64,000 nt of DNA from an uncultured Clostridia bacterium (GTDB taxonomy: Bacteria; Bacillota; Clostridia; Christensenellales; Borkfalkiaceae), in the NCBI GenBank assembly GCA_944367565.1, contig CALVWR010000002.1, positions 62,001 to 126,000 on the forward strand, in the 5' to 3' direction. The position numbers and the translations under genes are program-made. Under the pieces are notes generated by a model. It made no database searches. It was not told the origin of the DNA and saw only the letters and a list, made by a program, of their open reading frames with translations. Shown one piece after another: positions 1-8,917 of this stretch (positions are counted from its first letter, which is position 1; the number at the start of each line of letters is the position of its first letter).

Positions 1-1
1 T

Positions 2-1318
2 CTCCGCACGGTGGAAGATACCTTTCGCATCAGGGATGCCGTCGACGTCCGCAAACCGAAATCGGCGGTCATCGCGGGCGGCGGTTTTATCGGGCTGGAA
101 GTTGCGGAAAATCTGATCGGTCGGGGCATAAAGGTCACGATTTTACAGAGCGCAAAGCAGCTTATGAACCCCTTTGACGCGGATATGGCGTCCTTGATCC
201 ATGCGGAAGCGAGAAAACACGGGATCACGCTTCTGCTCGGTCATTCGGTTACGGGGTTTGAGGAGCGGGACGATAAAATTTCGGTCTTTGCGGAAGGAAC
301 AAATCCGCTACTGACCGATATGGTGATTCTGGCAATCGGGGTAACGCCGGAAAACGCGCTTGCAAAGGCGGCGGGGTTGAAACTCGGCATCAAGGGAAGC
401 ATCGTCGTCAACGAAAAAATGGAAACGTCCGTAAAGGACATTTATGCCGTGGGGGACGCCGTACAGGTAAAACATTTCGTAACGGGAAAGGACAGCCTGA
501 TCGCCCTTGCGGGGCCGGCGAACAAACAGGGCAGGATCGCCGCGGACAATATCTGCGGCGGCAACAGCGTTTATAAGGGGAGCCAGGGCAGTTCGATCAT
601 CAAAATTTTCGATCTGACGGCTGCAAGCACGGGGATCAGCGAAGCCGCGGCAAGACAAAACGGCATCGACTGCGACAAGGTCGTTCTTTCGCCCATGAAT
701 CATGCTGGATACTATCCGGGCGGCAAGACCATGACGATGAAAGTGGTGTTTGAAAAGGGGACGTATAAACTTCTCGGCGCACAGATCATCGGATACGACG
801 GAGTGGATAAACGGATCGACGTGCTCGCAACGGCCATTCGCGCAAATCTGAGCGCAATCGATCTGAAAGATCTCGATCTCGCCTACGCGCCGCCCTATTC
901 TTCGGCAAAAGATCCCGTGAATATGGCGGGATTCATGATAGAAAACATCGCCAACGGTCTGGTGAAGCAATGGTTTGTCGAGGACGAACCCGCGTTGCCC
1001 CGCGACGGAAGCGTCAACCTTCTCGATACGAGAACGGCACGGGAATATGCCGGAGGACACGTCGACGGATTCATCAATATCCCCGTGGACGAACTCCGCG
1101 AAAGATTGAGCGAACTCGATCAAAGCAAGCCCGTATATGTGATTTGTCAGAGCGGTCTGAGAAGTTACATCGCGACGCGGATTTTATGCGGATACGGGTT
1201 TCAATGTTACAATTTTGCGGGCGGATACCGGTTTTTCGAGGCGGTCAGAAAAGATCGCTGTCTGATCGAGAAAACGACGGATTGCGGCATGGACGATCTG
1301 AAAACAAAAAAGCGTTGA
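2..1318 (+). CDS. CoA-disulfide reductase / NADH oxidase with C-terminal rhodanese domain (5' truncated)
   Basis: FAD/NAD(P)-dependent pyridine nucleotide-disulfide oxidoreductase cut by the left window edge. The reading frame is open from base 2, so the GTG at 11 is not the true start. Visible are the NAD-binding glycine motif GGGFIGLEVAENL, the FAD-contacting segment IYAVGDAV, a dimerisation domain and, from about residue 325, a rhodanese domain with active-site loop CQSGLRS. This order matches the CoA-disulfide reductase-rhodanese family, which reduces CoA disulfide, persulfides or peroxide in the cytoplasm. The N-terminal FAD-binding part and redox cysteine lie outside the window, so the exact substrate cannot be assigned. 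Rubredoxin/rubrerythrin genes close by support a role in oxidative or sulfur stress. Confidence 0.88.
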   Translation, partial: LRTVEDTFRIRDAVDVRKPKSAVIAGGGFIGLEVAENLIGRGIKVTILQSAKQLMNPFDADMASLIHAEARKHGITLLLGHSVTGFEERDDKISVFAEGTNPLLTDMVILAIGVTPENALAKAAGLKLGIKGSIVVNEKMETSVKDIYAVGDAVQVKHFVTGKDSLIALAGPANKQGRIAADNICGGNSVYKGSQGSSIIKIFDLTAASTGISEAAARQNGIDCDKVVLSPMNHAGYYPGGKTMTMKVVFEKGTYKLLGAQIIGYDGVDKRIDVLATAIRANLSAIDLKDLDLAYAPPYSSAKDPVNMAGFMIENIANGLVKQWFVEDEPALPRDGSVNLLDTRTAREYAGGHVDGFINIPVDELRERLSELDQSKPVYVICQSGLRSYIATRILCGYGFQCYNFAGGYRFFEAVRKDRCLIEKTTDCGMDDLKTKKR

Positions 1319-1344
1319 GAACCTTTCTTCTCAACGTTTTTTTT
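1313..1344 (+). terminator. Rho-independent terminator
   Basis: A 9-bp stem (1313-1321 with 1328-1336) is followed by eight T residues. It starts inside the stop codon of the reductase gene. The T-run is on the + strand only. Confidence 0.85.
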
Positions 1345-1354
1345 GTGCGCGGTT

Positions 1355-2014
1355 TTATTTTTCCGCAATTTTTGCAAGTTTTTGTCTGTCTGTAATCGTG
1401 ATGGCGCCGCGCGACAAGGAAACCATCCCTTCGCTCTGGAAATATTTCAGCATCCGCGTTACCACCTCTCTCGGACTCCCCAGATGATTGCCGATCGCTT
1501 CATGGGTGATCTGCAACGATGCGCTGTTTTCAATATCGCTTTGCTCCAATAAAAAAGCGGAAAGCCTGGCGTCAAAACTTTTCCACATGATCTGGTCAAG
1601 CAGCCACATCACATCGGTAAAACGGCTGGAGAGAAGCTCGCTCGTAAAGTTGGAAAGCGGCGCCGATTCCGTCATTACGCCCTTATAAATTTCGGCGGGA
1701 ATAAATAAGGCGTCGGTGTCCTTCTGCGCTTCGATCGTCAGATCAAACTGAATACTTTTCAAAATGCACGACGCCGATAAAAGGCAGATATCCCTTTCAA
1801 ACAGTCGGTAAATGGTAATTTCCCTTCCGCCGTCGGAAATGGTGTAAACCCGTATTTCGCCGCTTAATACGACAAACAACCCGTTGCAATCGTCGCTTCC
1901 GTTGTGGATGATCGTCCCTTTCCTGATTTTTTTACGGATAACGGAAGATGCAAGCGTATTACGCTGCGTGTCCGTCAGTTTATTCCAGACGGGCAGATAA
2001 TCTTTTAATTCCAT
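1355..2014 (-). CDS. Crp/Fnr-family transcriptional regulator
   Basis: About 219 residues: an N-terminal cyclic-nucleotide-binding-like beta-roll (roughly 20-120), a dimer helix, and a C-terminal Crp-type winged helix with recognition segment GSPREVVTRML. The ATG at 2014 is preferred over an upstream in-frame ATG because AGGGGAT sits a few bases before it and the promoter -10 box (2042-2047) lies upstream of it. No N-terminal Fe-S cysteine cluster is present, so it is not a classical Fnr; a pair of cysteines in CLLSASC might sense redox. It is divergent from the rubredoxin/rubrerythrin operon, whose promoter carries a Crp-like palindrome, so it probably controls that operon (inference). Confidence 0.88.
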   Translation of the reverse strand: MELKDYLPVWNKLTDTQRNTLASSVIRKKIRKGTIIHNGSDDCNGLFVVLSGEIRVYTISDGGREITIYRLFERDICLLSASCILKSIQFDLTIEAQKDTDALFIPAEIYKGVMTESAPLSNFTSELLSSRFTDVMWLLDQIMWKSFDARLSAFLLEQSDIENSASLQITHEAIGNHLGSPREVVTRMLKYFQSEGMVSLSRGAITITDRQKLAKIAEK

Positions 2015-2041
2015 GATCTGATCCCCTGAATCGGTATTTCC

Positions 2042-2070
2042 ATTATAGCAGAGCTTTTCGCGCAAGTCAA
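2042..2070 (-). promoter_or_regulatory. Sigma-A promoter of the Crp/Fnr gene
   Basis: On the minus strand, -35 TTGACT (2065-2070) and -10 TATAAT (2042-2047) are separated by exactly 17 bp, upstream of the ATG at 2014. Confidence 0.85.
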
Positions 2071-2146
2071 TCGTTATCGGCTTGCGCAAAAAAGCCGTGT
2101 TTGCGATAAAAAAGCGAAGGCGCGCGAAAAATCGGCGCTGCGGTTT

Positions 2147-2188
2147 TGTGATTTAGTCACGGAAAACATATTTTTTATCTGCTAAAAT
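2147..2188 (+). promoter_or_regulatory. Crp/Fnr-type operator and activator-dependent promoter
   Basis: The palindrome GTGA-N5-TCAC (2148-2160) is centred about 41 bp upstream of the start site predicted from the -10 box TAAAAT (2183-2188). There is no recognisable -35 box. That is the class II activator geometry of Crp/Fnr proteins. Confidence 0.6.
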
Positions 2189-2208
2189 ACAAAAAAAAGG
2201 AGGAAATC

Positions 2209-2814
2209 ATGAAAGAATACGTTTGCGGTGTTTGCGGGTATGTGCATAAAGGCGAGATTCCGAACGATTTTATCTGTCCCGTATGCGGGGCAGGAAGAGA
2301 CGCGTTTCGTTTCAAAGAAGAGTCCGTTCGGAAGGAGCAGACGGAAAAAATGCACTTTGAAAAGGAACTTTCCGCCATGGAAATGAGCGTGATCTGTTCC
2401 GATCTTGCAAGGGGGTGCGAAAAACAGTACTTGCCCGAACAAGCCGAGGCATTCGGCAAACTTGCGGAGTTTTTCCGCTCGGAGGCGGAACCCGTGGAGG
2501 GCGACGCGAAGACCGTACAGGACCTGATAAAAAACGAATTGTCTTTCGGATATCCGGAGGCGAACCGGCAAGCGGATCTTTTTGCCGACAGGGGAGCGAA
2601 GCGCGCGCTCTTATGGAGCGAAAAGGTAACGAGAATGGCGCAATCCCTTCTCGCCAGATATCATGCGGAAGGCGATAAAATGCTGGAAAACACGGGCGTT
2701 TACGTATGTACGGTATGCGGATTTATTTCCGTGGGGGATGCGCCCCCGTCGCTCTGTCCCGTATGCAAGGTACCCGCGTGGAAATTTGAGAAGGCGGAAA
2801 GGAGGGCGGAATGA
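2209..2814 (+). CDS. Rubredoxin / rubrerythrin-like / rubredoxin three-domain protein
   Basis: 201 residues. An N-terminal rubredoxin (residues 1-40) has CGVCGY and CPVCGAG knuckles. A helical rubrerythrin-like region (about 45-155) follows, then a C-terminal rubredoxin-like module with CTVCGF and CPVCKVP. The middle domain keeps few of the glutamate/histidine ligands of a true diiron rubrerythrin, so it may be degenerate. Expected role: cytoplasmic electron carrier or peroxide reductase component in an anaerobe. The start has a strong AAGGAGG. It overlaps the next gene by 4 bp (ATGA) and so is translationally coupled to it. Confidence 0.85.
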   Translation: MKEYVCGVCGYVHKGEIPNDFICPVCGAGRDAFRFKEESVRKEQTEKMHFEKELSAMEMSVICSDLARGCEKQYLPEQAEAFGKLAEFFRSEAEPVEGDAKTVQDLIKNELSFGYPEANRQADLFADRGAKRALLWSEKVTRMAQSLLARYHAEGDKMLENTGVYVCTVCGFISVGDAPPSLCPVCKVPAWKFEKAERRAE

Positions 2815-3959
2815 TGGCGGAAAACTATGCGGTCAGAAATCTGAGGCGCTGCACGAAAGACTGTCTTTGTCTGTACGTTTGTCCCTTAGGGGCGACGGAT
2901 ACGGAAAACAGCATCATCGATGAAAGCAAATGTATCGGATGCGGGAGATGCGCGGAAGCCTGTCCGTCGGGTGCGATCTCCATGATGCCGAAAACGTTGC
3001 CGCCCCAGCAACCGAAAAGCGAAGAGGTCGTTCGCGCGATCAGGGCGATTGTGCAAAGCAAAGTGCAGGCGGAAAAGATTGCGGCTTCTCTTCCCGACGC
3101 ATTGTCGGCGGCGTTGGAAAAATCCTGTCGTCTTACGGCGGAGGATCTGATGCGGGAGGCGGGATATATGCTTCCGCAGAGCGAAAATACAAGGCGGCTT
3201 CTGGAACGCGTCAGAAAGAAGAACGGCGTCCCCGCCGAAGCGGTGGAAACATTATTGAATACGCTTAAATTTAATGAAAAATCGGAGGATAAAACGATGG
3301 AAAAATGGAAATGTACGGTATGCGGGTATATACACGAAGGGCCCATGACGGCGGATTTTCAATGTCCCGTATGCAAGCAGCCCGCAAGCAAGTTCGTAAA
3401 GATCGAAGAAGCTGTACCCGCCGGAAATCCGTACGCGGGGACCAAAACCGAAAAGAACCTTTGGGAAGCGTTTGCGGGCGAATCGCAGGCGAGGAACAAA
3501 TATACGTATTTTGCGAGCGTGGCAAAAAAAGCGGGGTTCGAGCAGATCGCCGCGCTGTTCCTGCAGACCGCCGCAAACGAATCGGAACACGCGAAACTGT
3601 GGTTTAAGGCGCTCGGCGAACTCGGCGACACGGCGGAAAATCTTCTGCACGCGGCGGAAGGTGAAAATGCCGAATGGACGGATATGTATGAGCGCATGGC
3701 GAAAGACGCCGACGAAGAAGGATTTCACGACCTGGCGAAGCAGTTCCGCGGAGTTGCCGCGATCGAGAAATCCCATGAAGAACGGTATCGCGCGTTGCTG
3801 AAAAACATAGAAACGAAAACCGTCTTTGAAAAGAGAGGCGTAACAATTTGGGAATGCAGAAATTGCGGACATATCGCAGTCGGTACGAATGCGCCCGAAA
3901 GCTGCCCCGTATGCAAGCATCCGCAGGCTTATTTCGAAGTGAGAAAGGAAAATTACTGA
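2811..3959 (+). CDS. Ferredoxin-rubredoxin-rubrerythrin-rubredoxin fusion protein
   Basis: 382 residues in one uninterrupted frame. Residues 1-55 form a two-[4Fe-4S] ferredoxin-like module (cysteines 14, 18, 20, 24 and [12 protein letters not shown] at 41-52). Residues 60-160 are a helical linker, 163-205 a rubredoxin (CTVCGY, CPVCKQP), about 215-345 a rubrerythrin diiron four-helix domain ([25 protein letters not shown]), and the C-terminus is a second rubredoxin (CRNCGH, CPVCKHP). Rubrerythrin reduces H2O2 with electrons from rubredoxin, and the extra modules could feed electrons in cis. An internal ATG at 3297 has its own Shine-Dalgarno (CGGAGG), so a standalone rubrerythrin of about 220 residues may also be made. 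The ferredoxin part resembles a separate clostridial 4Fe-4S protein normally encoded beside rubrerythrin. Confidence 0.88.
   Translation: MMAENYAVRNLRRCTKDCLCLYVCPLGATDTENSIIDESKCIGCGRCAEACPSGAISMMPKTLPPQQPKSEEVVRAIRAIVQSKVQAEKIAASLPDALSAALEKSCRLTAEDLMREAGYMLPQSENTRRLLERVRKKNGVPAEAVETLLNTLKFNEKSEDKTMEKWKCTVCGYIHEGPMTADFQCPVCKQPASKFVKIEEAVPAGNPYAGTKTEKNLWEAFAGESQARNKYTYFASVAKKAGFEQIAALFLQTAANESEHAKLWFKALGELGDTAENLLHAAEGENAEWTDMYERMAKDADEEGFHDLAKQFRGVAAIEKSHEERYRALLKNIETKTVFEKRGVTIWECRNCGHIAVGTNAPESCPVCKHPQAYFEVRKENY
3286..3299 (+). promoter_or_regulatory. Internal ribosome-binding site and start codon
   Basis: CGGAGG followed by ATG at 3297, in frame inside the fusion gene, exactly at the domain boundary before the first rubredoxin. 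It is as good as the RBS of independent genes in this window. Confidence 0.65.
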
Positions 3960-4010
3960 AAGGCGCGGACAGGGTTTCAAAATTATTGGAGCGTTTTTTC
4001 GGCGTTTGCA

Positions 4011-4039
4011 TTGACGAACGGAACGATACGCGTTATACT
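4011..4039 (+). promoter_or_regulatory. Sigma-A promoter upstream of DUF3810 gene
   Basis: -35 TTGACG (4011-4016), 17-bp spacer, -10 TATACT (4034-4039). The leader before the coding region is about 145 nt. Confidence 0.75.
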
Positions 4040-4094
4040 GTAAAAAAGCCGGGAGAGATCGGATCCGGCAAAACAGAGGTTAAGACGAAAAGCC

Positions 4095-4178
4095 GCCGCG
4101 TATTTTCCGACGCTTCTGCGCTTTCCGATTTTTGAGGAACGGTTGGTTCGGTCAGCGCCGAAACGGAAAATACGCGGC
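4095..4178 (+). repeat. Inverted repeat in the 5' leader of the DUF3810 gene
   Basis: Perfect 15-bp arms at 4095-4109 and 4164-4178 enclose about 54 nt. The right arm ends 11 nt before the first possible ATG (4190), so the helix could occlude translation initiation. Confidence 0.6.
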
Positions 4179-4189
4179 AAAATCTGTCG

Positions 4190-5311
4190 ATGCAGTCAAA
4201 TAAAACGCAGAGAATCATGCTGAAAACTTTACGGAAAAAACAACCTGAGCGGGGGAAGCTCATCTCCGTTTTCTGTCTTGCCGTGCTGATCTTATACGCG
4301 CTTGTACGCATCCCGTGGGTCGCGGAATACGTCTTTGCACGGGGCGTCACGCGGGGGCTGAGTTATGTGCTCAGCCGCATCACAAATCCGATTCCCGCGT
4401 CCTTTTACGAGATCGTCGCGGCGGTTCTCGTCGTCGGGGGCGTCATGATTTTCTTCTCTCTTTTCGCATTTCTTTTGAAAAAGCAATTTGCCCGCGCGCT
4501 GACGTGGCTGTATTGCCTTACGGTGGCGGCGCTTTCCGTGTTGCTCGCGTTCGGCGTTCTCTATGCGCCGCTGTACTCCCGCGACGGCGCGGACCGGGCG
4601 ATGGGGCTTGAAACCGCCGTCACGGAGCAGTCGGTCTATGCCGCGGCGGAATATTATGTTTCCGCCCTCAACGAAACGTCGACGCTTTTAGAGCGCGACG
4701 AAAACGGAAACGTTGTGCCGACCTGTTCTTTCGACGAACTCGGCGCGCTCATCGACGGCAGTTTTTCTTCTCTTGCCGCAAACGGGTATTTTGCCGGTTA
4801 TTCGGTGCGCCCGAAAGCGGTGCTCCTCTCCGTGCCCATGAGTTATCTCGGCATCACGGGCATCTATTTCCCGTTTACGGCGGAGGCGAACGTCAACGTG
4901 AACATCCCCGCCAGCGAATTGCCCGTCACCGTGGCGCATGAAACGGCGCACGCCAAGGGCGTTTCGCGGGAAAACGACGCAAACCGCACGGCATACGTTT
5001 TGTGTATTCTTTCCTCCGACGCCTATCTGCGCTACAGCGGGCTGATGGACGCCGCGGCGATTTTGCTCAATTCCCTGCCGCGGGAGCAATACGAGGAGCT
5101 GGCGGGCAGGCTGAACGGGGAAGTTCTTAAGGAGTACGCCAACGTGCGCAGGCATTACGAAAAATACGAGGGCTTTATCGACAGCCTTTCTTCCTTTTTC
5201 AACGACCTGTTTCTGAAAGCGAACGGCGTGCCTTCGGGCACGGCGAGCTACGGCGAAACGACGGAGTGTCTCGTCGCGCTGTACGAAAAGATAACCGACG
5301 GCGAAGAATAA
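4190..5311 (+). CDS. DUF3810 family membrane-bound putative zinc metalloprotease
   Basis: 373 residues from ATG 4190; ATG 4217 (MLKTLRKK) is an equally plausible start because neither has a convincing Shine-Dalgarno. Hydrophobic segments near residues 25-45, 65-95 and 100-125 give an N-terminal membrane domain. The extracytoplasmic-looking C-terminal domain contains VAHETAHAKG, an HExxH zinc-protease motif at about residue 245. Length and order match DUF3810 proteins of Bacillota, whose substrate is unknown. It is transcribed alone from the 4011-4039 promoter and converges on an AraC-type regulator. Confidence 0.8.
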   Translation: MQSNKTQRIMLKTLRKKQPERGKLISVFCLAVLILYALVRIPWVAEYVFARGVTRGLSYVLSRITNPIPASFYEIVAAVLVVGGVMIFFSLFAFLLKKQFARALTWLYCLTVAALSVLLAFGVLYAPLYSRDGADRAMGLETAVTEQSVYAAAEYYVSALNETSTLLERDENGNVVPTCSFDELGALIDGSFSSLAANGYFAGYSVRPKAVLLSVPMSYLGITGIYFPFTAEANVNVNIPASELPVTVAHETAHAKGVSRENDANRTAYVLCILSSDAYLRYSGLMDAAAILLNSLPREQYEELAGRLNGEVLKEYANVRRHYEKYEGFIDSLSSFFNDLFLKANGVPSGTASYGETTECLVALYEKITDGEE

Positions 5312-5318
5312 AGAAAAC

Positions 5319-5363
5319 GCAAAGCGGACCCGGAAGCACGGAAGACTTCCGGGTCCGCTTTGC
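5319..5363 (-). terminator. Bidirectional-type hairpin between convergent genes
   Basis: Perfect 18-bp stem (5319-5336 with 5346-5363). A T-rich stretch follows on the minus strand, so it best terminates the AraC-type gene. Confidence 0.7.
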
Positions 5364-5373
5364 GATGCGGGCA

Positions 5374-6288
5374 TTATCCGTTTTTCGTCACGGGCAGCTG
5401 AATTTCCACGTATTTTCCGTTTTTGCGGTCGGCGTCGTCGGGTCGCCATTTAAAGACGACGACTTCCGCGCCCTCCGCCAGGACAAAGCCGGAGGAGGGC
5501 AGCCATTCGGTCATGATCCGTCTGCGGATATCGATGTATTCGCCGATGGGTCTCCGCTGTCTTTCCGTACGGAACACCGCATACGTCTGTTTCGGCACGG
5601 CGATGGTTTCAAAGCCCAGCTTGTCCATAAAATCCACTCCCGTTACCGACGGATCATACAGTACCGACCTTGTCCATTCGTCGAGTTCATAGGCAATATA
5701 ATAATCGTATCCGTCGTCGTCGATATGATCTATAATGCAATAATCAGCGGAATAATCGCACGTAGCACCTAAAAGAAGCCATTGTTTCGCGCGCGTGCTC
5801 GTTATAAATTCCTCTTCCTGCCGCGCCCGTTCCTCGCCGTACGGCACGCCGCGGAACCTTTTTTTATAGCCGACGAAAATCCGTTCTTTTATTTCTCTGA
5901 TCTCGTAATCCAAAGGCGTTCCTCCCGTAAAGTTCTGTTCTATCGTGAGGCGCGGAAAACATTTCAGCGCGCCGCCTTTCTTTGCCGCCGAGGGAAGGAT
6001 TCCATGAAATTTACGGAACGCTCTGGAAAAACTTTCCGAAGATTCGTAGCCGTATTTCAGCGCAACGTCGATCACTTTGTCGGAAAAAGCGAGCTCTTTT
6101 CCCGCGAGGGTCAGCCTGCGCCTGCGGATATATTCACCCACGGTCATTCCGCAGACGACGCCGAAAACCCTCTGAAAATGGAATTTGGAAGAATATGCCG
6201 TTTTCGCCAGAACGTCGTAGTCGATTTTTTCCGTCAGATGATCTTCTATGTAATTGACGGCAGATTGCAAACCGCAGAACCAATCCAT
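5374..6288 (-). CDS. AraC-family regulator with GyrI-like effector-binding domain
   Basis: About 304 residues from the ATG at 6288, chosen for GAGGTG just upstream; an upstream in-frame extension lacks support. Residues 1-105 hold two AraC helix-turn-helix motifs (YDVLAKTAYSSKFHFQRVF and VIDVALKYGYESSESFSRAF). Residues 125-300 form a GyrI/BmrR-type ligand-binding fold (YEIREIKERIFVGYKKRF). Such proteins are cytoplasmic transcription activators responding to small amphipathic ligands. It is divergent from the DUF2284-GH78 operon and may regulate it, but no operator was identified. Confidence 0.85.
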   Translation of the reverse strand: MDWFCGLQSAVNYIEDHLTEKIDYDVLAKTAYSSKFHFQRVFGVVCGMTVGEYIRRRRLTLAGKELAFSDKVIDVALKYGYESSESFSRAFRKFHGILPSAAKKGGALKCFPRLTIEQNFTGGTPLDYEIREIKERIFVGYKKRFRGVPYGEERARQEEEFITSTRAKQWLLLGATCDYSADYCIIDHIDDDGYDYYIAYELDEWTRSVLYDPSVTGVDFMDKLGFETIAVPKQTYAVFRTERQRRPIGEYIDIRRRIMTEWLPSSGFVLAEGAEVVVFKWRPDDADRKNGKYVEIQLPVTKNG

Positions 6289-6364
6289 AACGCACCTCGT
6301 ATGTATTGTAACATATTGTGCGCGCCGCGTCCTGATTTTCCGTGCGGAATTTTTCACAATATAG

Positions 6365-6393
6365 TTGTAAAAAAAAAGCAGCTGTGATACAAT
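6365..6393 (+). promoter_or_regulatory. Promoter of the DUF2284-GH78-esterase operon
   Basis: -35 TTGTAA (6365-6370), 17-bp spacer, -10 TACAAT (6388-6393). Confidence 0.65.
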
Positions 6394-6422
6394 GAGGCAA
6401 AACGCTGATAAAAAGGGAAAAC

Positions 6423-6965
6423 ATGAAATATCCTACGGAAGAACTTATCGCTTTTGCGTTGCGGAACGGATTTACCAATGCGGGGGAACTGGATGTCAGG
6501 GCGCTCGTATTCATGCCGGAAGTCAGGGAGATGTGCAGTGCGGACAAATGCCGCGCATACGGCAGGAACTGGCGCTGTCCGCCGGCGTGCGGCAGCATAG
6601 AACAAGCCGCCGAAACCGCGGCGAAATACTCTTACGGTCTGCTGGTGCAGACGGTGGGGAAATTAGAGGACGATTTCGATTACGAAACGATGCAGAAAAC
6701 GGGAAAGGCGCATGCGGAAAGTTTTATCCGCATGATGCGGGAATTGAAAAAGAGATATCCCGATATTCTCGGCATGGGGGCGGGGACGTGCGCGCGGTGT
6801 GAAACCTGCACGTATCCGGACGCGCCCTGTCGGTTTCCCGACGATTCCTATTCATCGATGGAAGCGTACGGACTTTGGGTGAGCAGGGTGTGCGAGCTTT
6901 CGGGCGTAAAGTATAATTACGGACCGCAGACCATCGCGTACACCAGTTGTTATTTATTGAAATAG
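6423..6965 (+). CDS. DUF2284 cysteine-rich putative metal-binding protein
   Basis: 180 residues with the cysteine spacing of the DUF2284 family: CSADKCRAYGRNWRCPPACG near residue 40, and CARCETCTYPDAPCRFP near residue 120. The family is predicted to bind metal or an Fe-S cluster and has no established reaction; it occurs widely in anaerobes. It is soluble with no signal peptide. It is the first gene of an operon with a GH78 glycosidase 11 nt downstream, but no functional link is known. Confidence 0.8.
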   Translation: MKYPTEELIAFALRNGFTNAGELDVRALVFMPEVREMCSADKCRAYGRNWRCPPACGSIEQAAETAAKYSYGLLVQTVGKLEDDFDYETMQKTGKAHAESFIRMMRELKKRYPDILGMGAGTCARCETCTYPDAPCRFPDDSYSSMEAYGLWVSRVCELSGVKYNYGPQTIAYTSCYLLK

Positions 6966-6976
6966 AAGGATAAACC

Positions 6977-8893
6977 ATGGAAAAAGCGAAATGGATCTGG
7001 GCGGCAGACGGCGGAGAAGCGGACGAATACGTGAAGTTTTACGAAACGTTCTCCGCAAGAAGCGCGATTTTAAAAATCTCCGCGGACAGCAATTATGCCG
7101 CGTATGTGAACGGGAAACTTGCGGCATTCGGGCAGTATGCCGATTATCCGCATTTCAAGGTATATGATGAAATCGATCTTACGGCGTATCTGAAAGACGG
7201 GGAAAATAAACTCGTCGTCGTATGCTGGTATTACGGCGTCGATACGTCAACCTATGTGAAGAATCGCGCGGGACTGATATACGAGGTGACTGCGGAAGGA
7301 AAGCCGGTCGCGTATTCCTCCGAGGACACGCTGTCCGCAAAGGCGAAGGACTTTGTTTGTCATCAGAAGAAGATCATCACCGGACAGCTGGGATTTTCGT
7401 ATCGATACGACAGCCGCTTTTACGACGGTTTCGATCGGGAAGATTATCTTCCGCGGGGATTTCAAAGATCCGTCGTCGTTTCCGGGATGCCGCAGACGCT
7501 GCATAAAAGCCGCGTCGAAAAATTAAAATTGCTTCAGCCGGGCGAGGGCGTCCTCGTCAATGAAAAAAAGCGCATATACGATCTCGGATGCGAGCGCGTG
7601 GGATTTCTGCTTTGCCGGATCAAAGCGCCGGCGGGAAAGATCGTGCGGGTGGCGTACGGGGAACATCTCGCGGACGGGGAAGTTCGTTACGCGATCGGGG
7701 ACAGAAATTTTACCGTAGAACTCGTCGGGAACGGAGAATTTTTTACATATTTTCACCCGTTTCGCCGTCTGGGGTGCAGATATCTGCAATTTCTGGATGA
7801 ATGTGAAGTCGGATTTGCGGGCATACGGGAGACGATGTATCCCGTCGCGGAAGAATCGCGCAATTTTGCCGACGCCGAACTGCAGAAGATCTACGACGTG
7901 GGGGTGCGTACCCTGCGGCTTTGTATGCACGAGCATTACGAGGACTGTCCGTGGCGGGAGCAGGCGCTGTACGCCATGGATTCGCGCAATCAGATGCTCT
8001 GCGGCTATTATGCGTTCGGGGAATACCGTTTTGCGCGGGCGAATCTGGAGCTGATGAGCAAAGCGCAGAAGGCGGACAAGCTGTTGCCGCTCTGCTTTCC
8101 GGCGGGGGTGGACGTGCCCATACCGTTTTTCAGTCTGATCTATATCAAGGCGATGAAGGAATACGCGCAGCATTCCGGCGATCGCACCCTGCTGACGGAA
8201 AATTTTCGTCTGCTCGACGATATCGTTCGGGTATTTTTGCAAAAGAGGGAAGAAAACGGACTGATTCCGGCGTTTGAAGGGTACTGGAACTTTTACGAAT
8301 GGACGGACGGAATGGACGGCACGGTGAACGGCGAGCTGATCCCGGCGGTCTTTGAGAAATCCTACGATCTGCCCTTGAACTGTTTCGTGATTCTCGCGTT
8401 GGAAGATCTGAAAGAGATCTGCCGTCTGACGGGCAAAGCGTTTTCTTACGGAGAAGAACTGAGCTCTCTTCGCCGCGCGCTTTCCGCGTTTTACAACGCG
8501 GAAAAGGGACTTTATGTCTCCTATCTCGGAAAAAAGGAGCATTACGGCAAACTTTCCAACTATCTCGCGGTGCTTGCCGATCCGCAGAACGAAAAGAACG
8601 CCGCGCTCGTCGAACGGCTCAAAGCGGACGAAACGATGTGCGACGTCACGTTATCGATGAAGGTTTTCGAGTTCGACGCGCTGCTCGCCGTCGATCGGGG
8701 CAACGCCGGTTATATCGTGCGGAAAATCCGGCAGGATTACGGCTATATGCTTTCCCGCGGGGCGACGAGCTTCTGGGAAACCATCAAAGGGGAAAGCGAT
8801 TTTCTCGGCGCGGGCAGTCTGTGCCACGGCTGGAGCGCGATCCCCGTGTATTATCTTTCCGTGTTATGCCCCGACACGACAGTGAATCATTGA
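6977..8893 (+). CDS. GH78-type alpha-L-rhamnosidase
   Basis: 638 residues, shorter than the 850-1000 usual for GH78, with no signal peptide, so cytoplasmic. An N-terminal beta-sandwich precedes the (alpha/alpha)6 barrel. The family hallmark EDCPWREQALYAMDSRNQ lies near residue 320 and contains a probable catalytic acidic residue. A second conserved segment near residue 590 reads GATSFWETI, followed by SLCHGWSAIPVYY. Expected reaction: hydrolysis of terminal alpha-L-rhamnose from plant oligosaccharides such as rhamnogalacturonan or flavonoid glycosides. The RBS GAAGGAT precedes the start. Neighbouring GH106 and GH130 genes support plant-glycan breakdown. Confidence 0.85.
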   Translation: MEKAKWIWAADGGEADEYVKFYETFSARSAILKISADSNYAAYVNGKLAAFGQYADYPHFKVYDEIDLTAYLKDGENKLVVVCWYYGVDTSTYVKNRAGLIYEVTAEGKPVAYSSEDTLSAKAKDFVCHQKKIITGQLGFSYRYDSRFYDGFDREDYLPRGFQRSVVVSGMPQTLHKSRVEKLKLLQPGEGVLVNEKKRIYDLGCERVGFLLCRIKAPAGKIVRVAYGEHLADGEVRYAIGDRNFTVELVGNGEFFTYFHPFRRLGCRYLQFLDECEVGFAGIRETMYPVAEESRNFADAELQKIYDVGVRTLRLCMHEHYEDCPWREQALYAMDSRNQMLCGYYAFGEYRFARANLELMSKAQKADKLLPLCFPAGVDVPIPFFSLIYIKAMKEYAQHSGDRTLLTENFRLLDDIVRVFLQKREENGLIPAFEGYWNFYEWTDGMDGTVNGELIPAVFEKSYDLPLNCFVILALEDLKEICRLTGKAFSYGEELSSLRRALSAFYNAEKGLYVSYLGKKEHYGKLSNYLAVLADPQNEKNAALVERLKADETMCDVTLSMKVFEFDALLAVDRGNAGYIVRKIRQDYGYMLSRGATSFWETIKGESDFLGAGSLCHGWSAIPVYYLSVLCPDTTVNH

Positions 8894-8917
8894 AGATTTT
8901 CCCTGAGCGAGACGAAG

